From an uncultured Clostridia bacterium (GTDB taxonomy: Bacteria; Bacillota; Clostridia; TANB77; CAG-508): 40,246 nucleotides of DNA. Below are positions 1 to 9,315 of the stretch, in pieces. Under the pieces are notes generated by a model. It ran no database searches. It saw only the letters and a list, made by a program, of their open reading frames with translations, and was not told the DNA's origin. The stretch spans positions 1-40,246 of the forward strand of contig CALYAB010000008.1 in NCBI GenBank assembly GCA_944393395.1, given 5' to 3'. The translations under genes and the position numbers were made by a program. The number at the start of each line of letters is the position of its first letter. Positions within the stretch are counted from its first letter, which is position 1.

Positions 1-54
1 ACTCCATTTATTTCTTACTCCCATAATAACTACTTTTTTTCCTTCTAATAACAT
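1..54 (-). CDS. fabI: Enoyl-ACP reductase, N-terminal fragment (runs off the window)
   Basis: Only the first 18 codons are present. They read MLLEGKKVVIMGVRNKWS, which matches the start of FabI-type enoyl-[acyl-carrier-protein] reductases (first beta strand and the glycine-containing NAD-binding turn of the short-chain dehydrogenase fold). The ATG at 54 follows an AAGGAGG ribosome binding site. It lies downstream of accA on the same strand, so it probably belongs to the acc-fab operon and catalyses the last reduction step of fatty-acid elongation. The call rests on 18 residues plus context. Confidence 0.7.
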   Translation of the reverse strand, partial: MLLEGKKVVIMGVRNKWS

Positions 55-162
55 TTTAAAATCCTCCTTATTTTTTATAATTTGTTAAACTAGATATTAT
101 GATATATATCAAAAAGTTTTAGATTTTTTAGACTATGAATTGTAACATATGTATTTATATAA

Positions 163-954
163 TTAACACATTGTTCTAAATTTTTCATATCTTTTTTCTA
201 CTAATTGTTTCTTTGTTAATTTATTTAACTCTTTTATACTCTTTTTTATGTATGATTTTATATTTTTTGCAACAGTTTCAAAATCTTCTCCTGCTCCGCC
301 TTCTGGTTCCTTTATTATTTTATCTATTACACCAAATGATTTTAAATCCTTAGCTGTAGCTTTCATGTCTTCTGCAGCTTCTTTTGCCTTACTTGAATCT
401 TTATACAAAATACTTGCAAATCCTTCAGGAGACAATATTGAATATATAGCATTTTCTAACATTACAATTCTATCTCCTACCGCAATTGCTAATGCTCCTC
501 CACTAGAACCTTCACCTATTACTATACATATTATTGGCACTTCTAATTTTGACATTTCATACATATTTTTGGCAATAGCTTCTCCTTGACCTCTTTCTTC
601 TGCACCCATTCCTGGATATGCACCTGGTGTATCTATAAATGTAATAATTGGTCTATTAAATTTCTCAGCTTGTTTCATTAATCTTAAAGCTTTTCTATAT
701 CCTTCTGGATTTGGCATTCCAAAATTTCTTTCCATATTTTCTTTTGCCTTTTTTCCTTTTTGTTCTCCGATTACTGTAACCGGCATACCATCTAATGTAG
801 CTATTCCTCCAACAATTGCTTTGTCATCAGCAAAATTTCTATCACCATGTAGTTCCATAAAATCTTCAAATATTTCATTTATATAATCTAAAGCTTTAGG
901 TCTATCTGCTTGTCTTGCTAACATTACTCTATCCCATGCTGTTATCTTAGACAT
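163..954 (-). CDS. accA: Acetyl-CoA carboxylase carboxyltransferase subunit alpha
   Basis: Alpha subunit of the carboxyltransferase that moves the carboxyl group from carboxybiotin to acetyl-CoA, making malonyl-CoA in the cytoplasm. The 263-residue crotonase-fold protein shows [16 protein letters not shown], typical of AccA, and the oxyanion-hole segment GSSGGALAI. It is the short clostridial form without a long N-terminal coiled coil. The ATG follows AAGGAGG. It sits 22 bp after accD, the usual alpha-beta pairing, and precedes fabI. No CGG codon is in frame. Confidence 0.97.
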   Translation of the reverse strand: MSKITAWDRVMLARQADRPKALDYINEIFEDFMELHGDRNFADDKAIVGGIATLDGMPVTVIGEQKGKKAKENMERNFGMPNPEGYRKALRLMKQAEKFNRPIITFIDTPGAYPGMGAEERGQGEAIAKNMYEMSKLEVPIICIVIGEGSSGGALAIAVGDRIVMLENAIYSILSPEGFASILYKDSSKAKEAAEDMKATAKDLKSFGVIDKIIKEPEGGAGEDFETVAKNIKSYIKKSIKELNKLTKKQLVEKRYEKFRTMC

Positions 955-976
955 TTTTATTCCTCCTTTTTTATTG

Positions 977-1822
977 TTACTTATGTAATCGTATTAATTT
1001 TGCTAGTGTTGATTTCATATCCTTTCTTTCTACTATTTTATCTATAAATCCATGCTCTAATAAAAATTCTGAACTTTGAAATCCTTCTGGCAATTTTTGT
1101 TTTATTGTTTGTTCTATTACTCTTGGACCTGCAAATCCGATTAATGCATTTGGCTCTGCTAAAATAATATCTCCTAGACTTGCAAAACTTGCTGTTACAC
1201 CTCCTGTTGTTGGGTCTGTTAATACTGATATATATAATTGTCCAGCTTTATCTAATTTTGTAAGTGCACTTGAAGTTTTTGCCATTTGCATTAGTGATAT
1301 AATTCCTTCTTGCATTCTTGCTCCACCTGATACGCAAAATATTATTAATGGCAACTTCTTTTTAGTTGCTGTTTCTATGGCTAATGTGATTCTTTCTCCT
1401 ACTGCTGATCCCATACTTCCCATTAAAAAGTTTCCATCCATTACTGCAAGAACTGCTTTTTCTCCTTCTATTTCACATATACCACACTTAACAGCCTCTT
1501 CTATCTTTGTTTTTTCTTTCAACATTTGGACTTTTTTCATATATCCTTTAAAATTTAATGGGTCTTTTGTTACTATATCTGCTCCGATTTCTTTAAATGT
1601 TCCTTCATCAGCTATTTGTTTAATTCTTCTTCTTGATGATAACCTAAAGTTTTTTCCACAATTTGGACATACGCTTAGATTTTTATGTAAGTCTTCTTTG
1701 TATATTATTTCCTTGCATTTGTCACATTTAACCCATTTTCCTATCATCATGTCTGAAGCTTTTTCATTTTTTACTCTTTTTTCCTCTTTTTCATTTACTT
1801 TTTTTACTTTGTCTATTACCAA
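977..1822 (-). CDS. accD: Acetyl-CoA carboxylase carboxyltransferase subunit beta
   Basis: Beta subunit of the acetyl-CoA carboxyltransferase, partner of AccA. The N-terminal zinc ribbon is intact, with CxxC pairs at Cys33/Cys36 and Cys52/Cys55, followed by the crotonase-like carboxyltransferase domain (motifs [10 protein letters not shown] and [11 protein letters not shown]). Length 281 is normal. The start is TTG, chosen because GGAGGG lies about 7 bases upstream and because a lysine-rich leader precedes the zinc ribbon as in other clostridial AccD proteins. It lies between accC and accA on one strand. Confidence 0.96.
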   Translation of the reverse strand: MVIDKVKKVNEKEEKRVKNEKASDMMIGKWVKCDKCKEIIYKEDLHKNLSVCPNCGKNFRLSSRRRIKQIADEGTFKEIGADIVTKDPLNFKGYMKKVQMLKEKTKIEEAVKCGICEIEGEKAVLAVMDGNFLMGSMGSAVGERITLAIETATKKKLPLIIFCVSGGARMQEGIISLMQMAKTSSALTKLDKAGQLYISVLTDPTTGGVTASFASLGDIILAEPNALIGFAGPRVIEQTIKQKLPEGFQSSEFLLEHGFIDKIVERKDMKSTLAKLIRLHK

Positions 1823-1881
1823 GGTTTTTCCCTCCTTTTATATATTTGTTATTATATATTCCATAAAGACAAACTTTATAA

Positions 1882-3225
1882 TTACATGTCAAACTCTTTT
1901 TTTATAAAAGATGTATCATAATTATTTGTTTTGAAATTTTCGTTTTCTAATATTTTTAATAAAAAGTCTATATTAGTTGTAATACCTTCTATTACAAATT
2001 CTGCCACTGCACTTTTCATTTTTGCAATTGATTCTTCTCTATCTTTTCCGTGAACTATCAATTTAGCAAGCATTGAATCATATGTAGGTGGAACTGTATA
2101 TCCACTATATATAGCAGTGTCAACTCTTACTCCATTTCCTCCTGGTATATGCAATCCTGTTATTTTTCCTGGACTTGGCATAAAATTCTTATCTGGATTT
2201 TCTGCATTTATTCTCACTTCCATAGAATGTCCTTCAAATTTTATATCTTCTTGTTTATATTGAAGTGTCTCTCCACTTGCTATTTTTATTTGTTCTTTTA
2301 TAATGTCTACACCTGTTACCATTTCTGTTACAGGATGTTCTACTTGTACTCTTGTATTCATCTCCATAAAATAAAAATCTCTATTTTTATCTACTAAAAA
2401 TTCTATTGTTCCAGCATTTGTATACCCTATCTCTTTTACTGCTTTAACAGCAACTTTTCCCATTTCATTTCTTGTTTTTTCGTCTAATATTCCACTTGGA
2501 GTTTCTTCTAGTACTTTTTGATTTCTTCTTTGCACTGAACAATCTCTTTCACCTAAATGTATACAATTTCCATGTTCATCAGCTAATATCTGAATTTCAA
2601 CATGTCTTGGATTTTCTACAAATTTTTCTAGGTATAAGCTATCATCATTAAAAGAAACTTTTGCTTCTTGTTTTACAATGTCATATTCTTTTTCTAATTC
2701 TTCTTTAGAATATGCTATTCTTATACCTCTTCCTCCACCTCCTGCTGATGCCTTCAACATTACTGGATATTTTATTTGCTCTGCTAAGTTAACAGCTTGT
2801 GTTTTTGAATATATTAACCCATCTGAACCAGGAACTACTGGAACTCCTGCTCTTTTCATTGTTTCTTTAGCCTTTGATTTATTTCCTAATAATTCAATTA
2901 ATTTATAATCTGGACCTATGAATTTTATTCCCATGTCTTGACAAATCTTTGCAAAGCTTGCATTTTCTGATAAAAATCCAAATCCTGGATGTATACTATC
3001 TGCTCCTGTTAAACATGCTGCTTCTAATATTGCTTTTACATTTAAATAACTCTTGTTTGATGGAGCTGGCCCTATACATACAGCTTCATCTGCTAACCTT
3101 ACATGTAAAGCATCTTTATCTGCCTCAGAATATATTGCAACTGTTCTTATTCCCATTTCTCTACATGCTCTTATAATCCTTACTGCAATTTCTCCTCTAT
3201 TTGCTATCAGTACTTTTTTTAACAT
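1882..3225 (-). CDS. accC: Biotin carboxylase subunit of acetyl-CoA carboxylase
   Basis: ATP-grasp enzyme that carboxylates biotin on the carrier protein with bicarbonate and ATP. It begins MLKKVLIANRGEIAVRI, has the glycine-rich ATP loop KASAGGGGRGIRI, and has the catalytic EMNTRVQVEHPVTE segment. I place the start at the ATG at 3225 (447 residues) rather than 3249, because the AGGAGG ribosome binding site lies between the two. The biotin carrier gene accB, often found just upstream in Clostridia, is absent here; the preceding gene is an unrelated surface protein. A 10-bp inverted repeat lies shortly upstream. Confidence 0.96.
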   Translation of the reverse strand: MLKKVLIANRGEIAVRIIRACREMGIRTVAIYSEADKDALHVRLADEAVCIGPAPSNKSYLNVKAILEAACLTGADSIHPGFGFLSENASFAKICQDMGIKFIGPDYKLIELLGNKSKAKETMKRAGVPVVPGSDGLIYSKTQAVNLAEQIKYPVMLKASAGGGGRGIRIAYSKEELEKEYDIVKQEAKVSFNDDSLYLEKFVENPRHVEIQILADEHGNCIHLGERDCSVQRRNQKVLEETPSGILDEKTRNEMGKVAVKAVKEIGYTNAGTIEFLVDKNRDFYFMEMNTRVQVEHPVTEMVTGVDIIKEQIKIASGETLQYKQEDIKFEGHSMEVRINAENPDKNFMPSPGKITGLHIPGGNGVRVDTAIYSGYTVPPTYDSMLAKLIVHGKDREESIAKMKSAVAEFVIEGITTNIDFLLKILENENFKTNNYDTSFIKKEFDM

Positions 3226-3248
3226 TATTTTTCTCCTCCTATAATCCA

Positions 3249-3275
3249 AAAAGACAGTTTACAATACTGTCTTTT
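3249..3275 (-). promoter_or_regulatory. Perfect inverted repeat in the acc-fab leader
   Basis: Arms AAAAGACAGT / ACTGTCTTTT (10 bp, perfect) around a 7-base loop, ending about 10 bases before the AGGAGG of accC. On the minus strand it could be a terminator for the surface-protein gene or a leader attenuator. As DNA it could be an operator. It does not resemble the FapR consensus I know. Seen directly; the function is inferred. Confidence 0.5.
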
Positions 3276-3348
3276 ATATCATCCATATTATATATTTATT
3301 TTTTATTTTTTTCAAGATAGGATAAGCGGTCAGTCTTAATCTAAAAAT

Positions 3349-4977
3349 CTATTCAAATATTGGATAACCATTTTCTCCTAACTTCCATCTTTTCCATTCA
3401 CTCTTATCAATGCCTTCTTCTTGAGTTTCTCTTCCAGAATTTAATTTTTGAACAATATCATTGCTATCCCACTCTTCTTCTCCATATCCAGTTATATTAA
3501 ATTTACTATCATCTTTATTATATATTCCAGTTAATCCATTTTCTTTTTTATAATATACATTGTTAGAATTAATATTTATACTATCAGAATTTAATGTTCC
3601 AATAATTCCTCCTTTTGATGAATTACAGTTTATACCTCCAATATTATATATATTTCTAAAAACCACCTTACTACTATTACTACTAATTTTACCTATAATT
3701 CCACCAGTCCACATATATCCTGTTACTTCTTTTAACTGATAACAGTTATATATATTTGCTGTTCCTACTAAATCTCCTATTAAACCACCTACTCTATATA
3801 TTCCATTTACCATACCAACATTGTATGTATTTACAATATCAACTTGCAAATTGTCTTGTATAACACCTATAATACCTCCTGTACCAGTAGTATTATTTAA
3901 ATTTTCTAAACTTCCTTCATTAGTGCAATTTTTTATTTCTACATCATTATATTGGCATATCCCAACAATTCCTCCCATTCCATATGCACTACCTTTTATA
4001 TTTACTTCACTATGGCAATTTTCTATCAATAATACACCTCTTGCCCATGCTACAATTCCTCCTGCTCTAATGCCTCCATCTGTTATAACCTGACCTCCAA
4101 CAGTTAAATTAGCTATTTTTTTAGTATTAGTGCCTCCAAATACCGCCCCAAACAATCCTGCATTTGCTCCTTTATTTATATATATGTTTTTAATGCTGTG
4201 ATTTTGTCCATCAAAATCTCCTCTAAATGCTATATTATATACATCTTTTCCTATAGGCATAAATCCTTTTCCATCCTCTGACAATTGACTCTTTAGTGAA
4301 ATATTTCCATCACCGCCTAAATAGACATCAAATTCTGTAGTATTTGGATTCATATATGAAAAATTAGAATTAAAATTCAAATCTGTTTTTAATACTACAT
4401 ATTTGCCAGAAAGAGTGTCCCCGTTATTTACCATTTCTGATAATTTTACTAAATCTTCTATACACCATATTTCATATGGTTGCTCTTTACTTCCTTCTAA
4501 TTTTTCTCCGTCTTTTCCTATTGTTATATCTCCTGGATTTTTATCTTCATAATATTCATTCATTTCTCCTACATTTCCATCTTTATCTACTATATAATAT
4601 CTATTACTCTCTTTAAATAATACTTCAAACTCATCTCCTACTTCTACTGCTTCAGCCTTTCCATCTCCTGTTTCCTGATTTAATGCATTTTGTAACTCAG
4701 TTTCTTCTATGTTTCCATATTTGTTTTTCCCCATTGCTTCTACTGTTGCTTTTTCTAATATTTCTTTTTCATTTGCTATTTCTGTTTCTTCTTTTGCAGT
4801 CTTTGTGTTATTTATTATCCCATTATCTCCTGTTAGCACCCCTATTGTTATTCCTGCTAAGATTAATAATACTATTATTGTTATTGCTAAAGCTAATAAT
4901 GTTATTCCCTTTTGTTCTTGCACTTCTTTCATTTCTAAATTTTTTCTTATACTTTTTATTTTCATATATAATATCAT
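3349..4977 (-). CDS. Pilin-like signal protein with GLUG repeats
   Basis: 542-residue probable surface protein of unknown role. Residues about 20-50 form a type IV prepilin-like signal (QKG followed by ITLLALAITIIVLLIL), but the usual Glu5 after the cleavage site is absent. The C-terminal half contains repeated glycine-rich units such as GGIVGI, GGIIGVI, GGLIGDL and GGIIGKI, each followed by a Cys/Asn-Xaa-Tyr turn, as in GLUG-type beta-helix repeats of adhesins and proteases. No peptidase motif was recognised. A second ATG at 4965 (MKIKSIRK) is also possible; the AGGAAGG abuts the first ATG. Terminator-like hairpins flank the gene, so it is probably monocistronic. Confidence 0.75.
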   Translation of the reverse strand: MILYMKIKSIRKNLEMKEVQEQKGITLLALAITIIVLLILAGITIGVLTGDNGIINNTKTAKEETEIANEKEILEKATVEAMGKNKYGNIEETELQNALNQETGDGKAEAVEVGDEFEVLFKESNRYYIVDKDGNVGEMNEYYEDKNPGDITIGKDGEKLEGSKEQPYEIWCIEDLVKLSEMVNNGDTLSGKYVVLKTDLNFNSNFSYMNPNTTEFDVYLGGDGNISLKSQLSEDGKGFMPIGKDVYNIAFRGDFDGQNHSIKNIYINKGANAGLFGAVFGGTNTKKIANLTVGGQVITDGGIRAGGIVAWARGVLLIENCHSEVNIKGSAYGMGGIVGICQYNDVEIKNCTNEGSLENLNNTTGTGGIIGVIQDNLQVDIVNTYNVGMVNGIYRVGGLIGDLVGTANIYNCYQLKEVTGYMWTGGIIGKISSNSSKVVFRNIYNIGGINCNSSKGGIIGTLNSDSININSNNVYYKKENGLTGIYNKDDSKFNITGYGEEEWDSNDIVQKLNSGRETQEEGIDKSEWKRWKLGENGYPIFE

Positions 4978-5052
4978 CCTTCCTCTTTTCTTTAGTTTTA
5001 ATAATATGGATTACTTAAATTTTCTTTCAGTTCAATACTCTAAGAAAATAAA

Positions 5053-5075
5053 AAAACCAGAAAAAGCTTGGTTTT
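5053..5075 (-). terminator. Intrinsic terminator
   Basis: Stem AAAACCA / TGGTTTT with a 9-base loop, running into a T tract on the minus strand. It lies between the membrane-protein gene at 5299-5862 and the GLUG protein gene, and would end the three-gene unit upstream. Confidence 0.6.
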
Positions 5076-5260
5076 ACTATAAAAACAAACTTTTCTGATT
5101 TTCATTTTTTATTTTTTATCTATTAAATTTTCTTTATTTTATATCTTTTATTTCTATTGACATTACTATGCTTTATTGATATTATATCTTTAGTTTTATT
5201 TCGTTAAGTATTGAACTCTATGATTTTTCATTTTCCATAAGTCTATATTATACATTTTCA

Positions 5261-5292
5261 GACCTGGCCCCATGTCTGCGCCATGTCTGCGC
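5261..5292. repeat. Dispersed GACCTGGCCCC / TGTCTGC repeat
   Basis: G+C-rich block beginning GACCTGGCCCCATGTCTGCG and containing a tandem duplication of CCATGTCTGCG (5270-5280, 5281-5291). It lies 6 bases after the stop codon of the membrane-protein gene. Related blocks follow the stop codons of spoIVA (15980) and the sensor kinase (37064-37140). Confidence 0.6.
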
Positions 5293-5298
5293 ATGTTG

Positions 5299-5862
5299 TT
5301 ACATATGAAATTTTCTTATTATTGCATCTTTAACATCCCTTGCTGAAAGTATTATTGTTAGTATAAAGTTTATTATAGAAATTCCTATTGCAATATAGCT
5401 TAAAATATAGTAGTTTATTAAATTTTCTTTTATAAAATATAACGGTATTAAACTATAGATACATATAATCAATTGATATATTGCATATCTTACATATTTT
5501 CTGTGGCTTACAATTGTTAGTACTAACATTGTGACATTTGCTATTATGATTATTATTGGAATTGATATTTCTAATGACCATCCTTTAAATCCCAAACTAT
5601 AGTCTATATATGTTGTTAAAATTGAAATTGCTATAGCTTGTATCATAACATGCCCAGCAATATTTGTTCTTTTATTAATTGAGTATATTACTGTAATCCA
5701 TGCATATATTATTCCAGAGTTTGTAAGTGCTGCCCAATGAATTTTAGGTGTTGTACTTTTATTTATAATTGTTAATATAATTGCTGCTAATAATGACACA
5801 CCTAATAATATTTTTATTAATAAATTACTCTTCTTACTACTTAGTTTTTTAGGATATAGCAT
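5299..5862 (-). CDS. Multi-pass membrane protein, possibly DUF6320-like
   Basis: 187 residues with about five or six predicted membrane segments and short polar loops; no catalytic motif is visible. It ends an apparent operon with the acyltransferase (38 bp upstream) and the esterase. The resemblance to DUF6320 proteins, which I recall occurring beside alcohol-acetyltransferase-like genes, is from memory and context; the N-terminal zinc ribbon seen in some of those proteins is absent. It may anchor or support the acyltransferase at the membrane, but this is inference. Confidence 0.55.
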   Translation of the reverse strand: MLYPKKLSSKKSNLLIKILLGVSLLAAIILTIINKSTTPKIHWAALTNSGIIYAWITVIYSINKRTNIAGHVMIQAIAISILTTYIDYSLGFKGWSLEISIPIIIIIANVTMLVLTIVSHRKYVRYAIYQLIICIYSLIPLYFIKENLINYYILSYIAIGISIINFILTIILSARDVKDAIIRKFHM

Positions 5863-5899
5863 ATAAAATTCCTTTCTCTTTTCGATTTTATTTTTTTAC

Positions 5900-7186
5900 T
5901 TATTTTTTATTAATGTCTAAAACTTCATTACTTTCTATTTTTACATTTATATTTTTTTGTTTTAAAAATTCATAGAATTCCTCTTCTATACTACAATCAT
6001 CCAAAATTGATGTAAATGTAAATACTATTTTATTTTCAAAAGAACATGCAGAGCATTTGATTTTTTCTACTGGCTCAGGTGCTATTAACATTAAGAAATT
6101 ATCTATATATTTCTGATATTTACCTATTATACCTATTCTCCCTATATTTGAAAAAGTTGTTGTTGTGTATTTTCTAATTTCAATATAACTTAATCTAACA
6201 ATTGGTTTCTTTAATACCAATGGTATTATTTTTATGAATGGATTTGTTCCTAATTTCACATTGCCTGACATTGTTTTTTGTATTTCTTCTAGTGTAAGTC
6301 TTTTAGCAAAGTCCTTTTTTACAAACTCTAATATTTTGTCAAACTCATTTAAGTTATCTTTTTTCATCTCAGCTTCTAATGTTATATATGAAAAAAAATT
6401 AGATATTGTATTAGATGGAAAATATTTTTTTAAATTCACAGGTATACATACTTTTATTGGCTTTTTTCCTTTATATTTTAAATAATTTGCTTTATATATA
6501 GAATATATTAAAACTGCTGTTAAATATTGAGTTATTGTTGCATTATTGTTTTTAGCTTCTTGTTTCAATTGTTTTAAATCTATTATTTCATGTATTGCTG
6601 AAATTGCACCTAATTTTATCTTTTTGCCTACTAATTTATATGCTTTTCTTGCAGAATTATTTCCCTTTGCTTTTTTATCATAATTTTTTATATAACTATC
6701 TTCTGCTGATAAATCAAATTTTCTTTTTATTCTTAACTCTTCCTTGAATTCGTCTTTGTGGGCTAATTCTATGTAATTATATATAATTTCTCTAAAAAAC
6801 ATTACCCCACTATTTCCATCTGTTAATGAATGAAATATATCTATATTTATTTTTGTATCAAAATATGTAACTTTAAACAAATAATTATTGTTTTCTTTTG
6901 GTTCTATATATTTACAAGGATATTCCTTTTCTTTCTCTATTATTGGTTTTTTAGGATTATATTCTAAATAATTCCAGAAAAAACCATTTTTTAATCTAAC
7001 TTTAAAAAATTCATATTGTTCTAATGCTTTTTCTACTGCAATTTTTAATATATCTGGTTTTATTTTTTCTTTTAATACAGCTGATAATCTAAAAACTGTA
7101 CTATATTTCTTTCCCGCAGATATTGGAAATATCTTTGCAGAGTTGTCTAATCTTCTCCAATATAAAACTTCTTTTTTATCTTTCAT
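5900..7186 (-). CDS. Condensation-fold acyltransferase (alcohol acetyltransferase-like)
   Basis: 428-residue protein of the chloramphenicol-acetyltransferase/condensation superfamily. The signature HxxxDG is present as HSLTDG at His119-Gly124, and a second half-domain carries the NFFSYITLEAE and TTTTFSNIGRIG segments typical of alcohol acetyltransferase-like proteins. Such enzymes transfer acyl groups to an alcohol or amine; the substrate is unknown. The neighbours are a membrane-anchored alpha/beta hydrolase upstream and a membrane protein downstream, an arrangement suggesting making and breaking of the same ester. The start has CCTAAGGAGAG just upstream. Confidence 0.75.
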   Translation of the reverse strand: MKDKKEVLYWRRLDNSAKIFPISAGKKYSTVFRLSAVLKEKIKPDILKIAVEKALEQYEFFKVRLKNGFFWNYLEYNPKKPIIEKEKEYPCKYIEPKENNNYLFKVTYFDTKINIDIFHSLTDGNSGVMFFREIIYNYIELAHKDEFKEELRIKRKFDLSAEDSYIKNYDKKAKGNNSARKAYKLVGKKIKLGAISAIHEIIDLKQLKQEAKNNNATITQYLTAVLIYSIYKANYLKYKGKKPIKVCIPVNLKKYFPSNTISNFFSYITLEAEMKKDNLNEFDKILEFVKKDFAKRLTLEEIQKTMSGNVKLGTNPFIKIIPLVLKKPIVRLSYIEIRKYTTTTFSNIGRIGIIGKYQKYIDNFLMLIAPEPVEKIKCSACSFENKIVFTFTSILDDCSIEEEFYEFLKQKNINVKIESNEVLDINKK

Positions 7187-7227
7187 ATCATTTACTCTCC
7201 TTAGGAAACTATTGTATTTATAAAATA

Positions 7228-8121
7228 TTATGTAACATTTTTTAATTCTCCTATTAAATCATTATATGCTTTTTGGGTAACATCTTCTTCAGAATTATTA
7301 TCTACTAACCATATATGTTTTGCATTTTCATATTCATTTATCTGAACTTCTCCATTTACTCTATCAGCCTTCTCCTTTAATAATTTGCAATCTGGATTTA
7401 ATATGTCATTTGTACCTATATATATTTTGATATTTTTTAATTTAGATAAATCTCCATCTATTGGATTTACTAAATAACTATTTATACCATCTTCTCCTGC
7501 ATATGCAATTCCTGCTAATCTCAATGTTTCTTTATTTAAAATATCATCTTTTTTGGATACTTCATTTATGTTCTCATTTTCTAGTCTTACATCAAGCCAA
7601 GGAGATATTAATATAGTTTTTAAAGGAAGTCCTATTTCATCCTCTGCTATTTTTTCATATAGCCCTAAAGCTAGGCCTCCACCTGCTGAATCTCCCATCA
7701 TCATTAGATTTTCTTTTCCTACTTTTTCTATAATTTCTTTATACAATGGTTCTACCATATTATATACATCTTTATAATTATGTTTTGGAGTCAATGGATA
7801 ATCTGGCATTATAACTGTATAACCTGTATCTTGAACTATTTTTTCTAAAAAGTCCCAATGATTTTGTGTTGCTTCTGCCACATAGGAACCTCCATGAAAA
7901 TATAATATATATTTGGAATCTTTTTGCTCTTCTTTGCTTTTAATTAGAAAAACATTTCTATTCATATATTTATATGTTTCTATCTCACATTCTTCTACTA
8001 CCTTTTTTGGTTCTCTTGTTTCTATATCTATATTAAAAAAATATGTAATTGTTAATGCCAGAATAGTTAATGCTAGAAACATTAGTACTACTATTATTTT
8101 CAGTATTATTGTTTTATTCAT
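7228..8121 (-). CDS. Membrane-anchored alpha/beta hydrolase (HSL-family esterase)
   Basis: 297 residues from the ATG at 8121, chosen because AAGGTGA lies 6 bases before it; an upstream ATG at 8163 lacks a site. N-terminal hydrophobic segment about residues 5-29, then the catalytic domain: oxyanion motif FHGGSY (about 75-80) and nucleophile motif GDSAGGG with Ser145. The acidic residue is probably in GTNDILNPD and the histidine in NAKHIW. HGG plus GDSAGG places it with hormone-sensitive-lipase-like carboxylesterases, probably acting outside the membrane on short acyl esters. First gene of the unit with the acyltransferase. Confidence 0.85.
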   Translation of the reverse strand: MNKTIILKIIVVLMFLALTILALTITYFFNIDIETREPKKVVEECEIETYKYMNRNVFLIKSKEEQKDSKYILYFHGGSYVAEATQNHWDFLEKIVQDTGYTVIMPDYPLTPKHNYKDVYNMVEPLYKEIIEKVGKENLMMMGDSAGGGLALGLYEKIAEDEIGLPLKTILISPWLDVRLENENINEVSKKDDILNKETLRLAGIAYAGEDGINSYLVNPIDGDLSKLKNIKIYIGTNDILNPDCKLLKEKADRVNGEVQINEYENAKHIWLVDNNSEEDVTQKAYNDLIGELKNVT

Positions 8122-8163
8122 TTTCTTCACCTTTTCAATTTTGAATTTAAATTTATATGTCAT

Positions 8164-8290
8164 TGTTCGTACGCCAATTTTACGTTAGTAAAATTGTGTG
8201 CAACTATTAGAGCAGAGCAACGTTGTTGTATAGGAAAAACTTAATTTTTCTGTGCAATTTTGTTTTTTGCATTAAATTCCTATAATTAAA
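8164..8290. repeat. Intergenic hairpin repeat element (copy 1)
   Basis: Contains a perfect 9-bp inverted repeat CAATTTTAC-GTTA-GTAAAATTG (8175-8196), then a segment TAGAGCAGAGCAACG, then TATAGGAAAAA and TTTTTCTGTGCAATTTTG. Parts recur at 16018-16080, 16149-16185 and 35885-35931. It looks like a small mobile or repetitive element without coding capacity. Confidence 0.55.
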
Positions 8291-8293
8291 TTA

Positions 8294-8320
8294 AAGCAAC
8301 TATATTAAATACAGTTGCTT
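8294..8320 (-). terminator. Terminator after xerD
   Basis: Stem AAGCAACT / AGTTGCTT, 11-base loop, followed on the minus strand by TTAATTTAA. It lies 14 bases after the xerD stop codon and would end the endoQ-spoIIM-xerD transcript. Confidence 0.6.
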
Positions 8321-8334
8321 ATTTGTCTTTTATA

Positions 8335-9216
8335 TTATGCTCTTGGGTGAGCTTTTTTGTATATATCTTTTAATCCTTCATCTTGAAATTGCATATATAC
8401 TTGTGTTGATGATATATCGGAATGTCCAAGCATTGTTTGGATTGCTCTTAAGTCTGCTCCATTTTGTAATAAGTGTGTTGCAAACGAATGTCTTAATACA
8501 TGTGGTGTTATATCTTTTGTTATATGTGCTTGTTCTTTATAGAATTTTATAATCTTCCAAAATCCTTGTCTTGTAAGTCTTCCTCCATTTATATTAACAA
8601 ATAATGCTTTTTCGTCTTCGTTTTTTATTAATACTCCTCTTGCTTCTTCTATATATTCTTTCAAAGCTTTTAAACACATTGTACCTAATGGAATAATTCT
8701 TTGTTTATTTCTATTTTTACATATTACATAAGCTTCCTCTAAATTTACATCGTCAATATTTAGAGATATTATTTCTGTTACTCTCATACCTGTGGCATAT
8801 GCAAATTCTAGCATTGCTTTATCTCTTATTCCTTTTAAGTCAACATTGTCTGGTTGTTTTAATAATAATTCTACTTCTTTGGCTGTTAAAACATTTGGTG
8901 TTCTTTTTTCGACTTTAGGAGATTGAATATTAGCTGTTGGGTCTACTTTTATCTTTCTATTTTTTAGTACAAATTGGTAAAATGACCTTATTGAAGCTAT
9001 ACATCTAGAAATACTTGATGCTTTTTTTCCTGCGTCTTGCATCTCTTTAATATAATTTTTAATGTCTTCTTCTTTTACTCTGTTATAGTGGATACCATTA
9101 TTCTCCAAGTACTTCCTAAATTGCTTTAAATCTCTTCTGTATGATTGTAATGTGTTTTCTGATAATTTTTTATCGTTTTCTAAAAAATTAAAAAAGAATT
9201 TTAATTGTCTTTCCAT
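8335..9216 (-). CDS. xerD: Tyrosine recombinase XerD
   Basis: 293 residues, the usual length. N-terminal SAM-like core-binding domain (residues 1-90) and C-terminal catalytic domain with Arg in YATGMRVTE, the HVLRHSFATHLL box (HxxR), and the GHSDISSTQVYMQF block holding the final His and nucleophilic Tyr. XerD acts with a partner at the chromosomal dif site to resolve dimers. It follows spoIIM, as in many spore formers, which supports the chromosomal housekeeping role over a phage integrase. Confidence 0.93.
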   Translation of the reverse strand: MERQLKFFFNFLENDKKLSENTLQSYRRDLKQFRKYLENNGIHYNRVKEEDIKNYIKEMQDAGKKASSISRCIASIRSFYQFVLKNRKIKVDPTANIQSPKVEKRTPNVLTAKEVELLLKQPDNVDLKGIRDKAMLEFAYATGMRVTEIISLNIDDVNLEEAYVICKNRNKQRIIPLGTMCLKALKEYIEEARGVLIKNEDEKALFVNINGGRLTRQGFWKIIKFYKEQAHITKDITPHVLRHSFATHLLQNGADLRAIQTMLGHSDISSTQVYMQFQDEGLKDIYKKAHPRA

Positions 9217-9315
9217 GTTTTCCCCTACCCTCTATATTTTTTATATTTTATTTACATAACTATATATGTTATATCAAACTATTTTAAAATTGTAAATACA
9301 TTTTTCGATATTTTT

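Noticed and set aside
3249-3275. FapR operator for the acc-fab operon
   Set aside because: The inverted repeat AAAAGACAGT/ACTGTCTTTT does not match the FapR consensus as I know it.
4683-5098. Plus-strand open frames over the start of the GLUG protein gene
   Set aside because: They are antisense shadows of a Leu/Ile-rich coding region, with no ribosome binding site or recognisable product.
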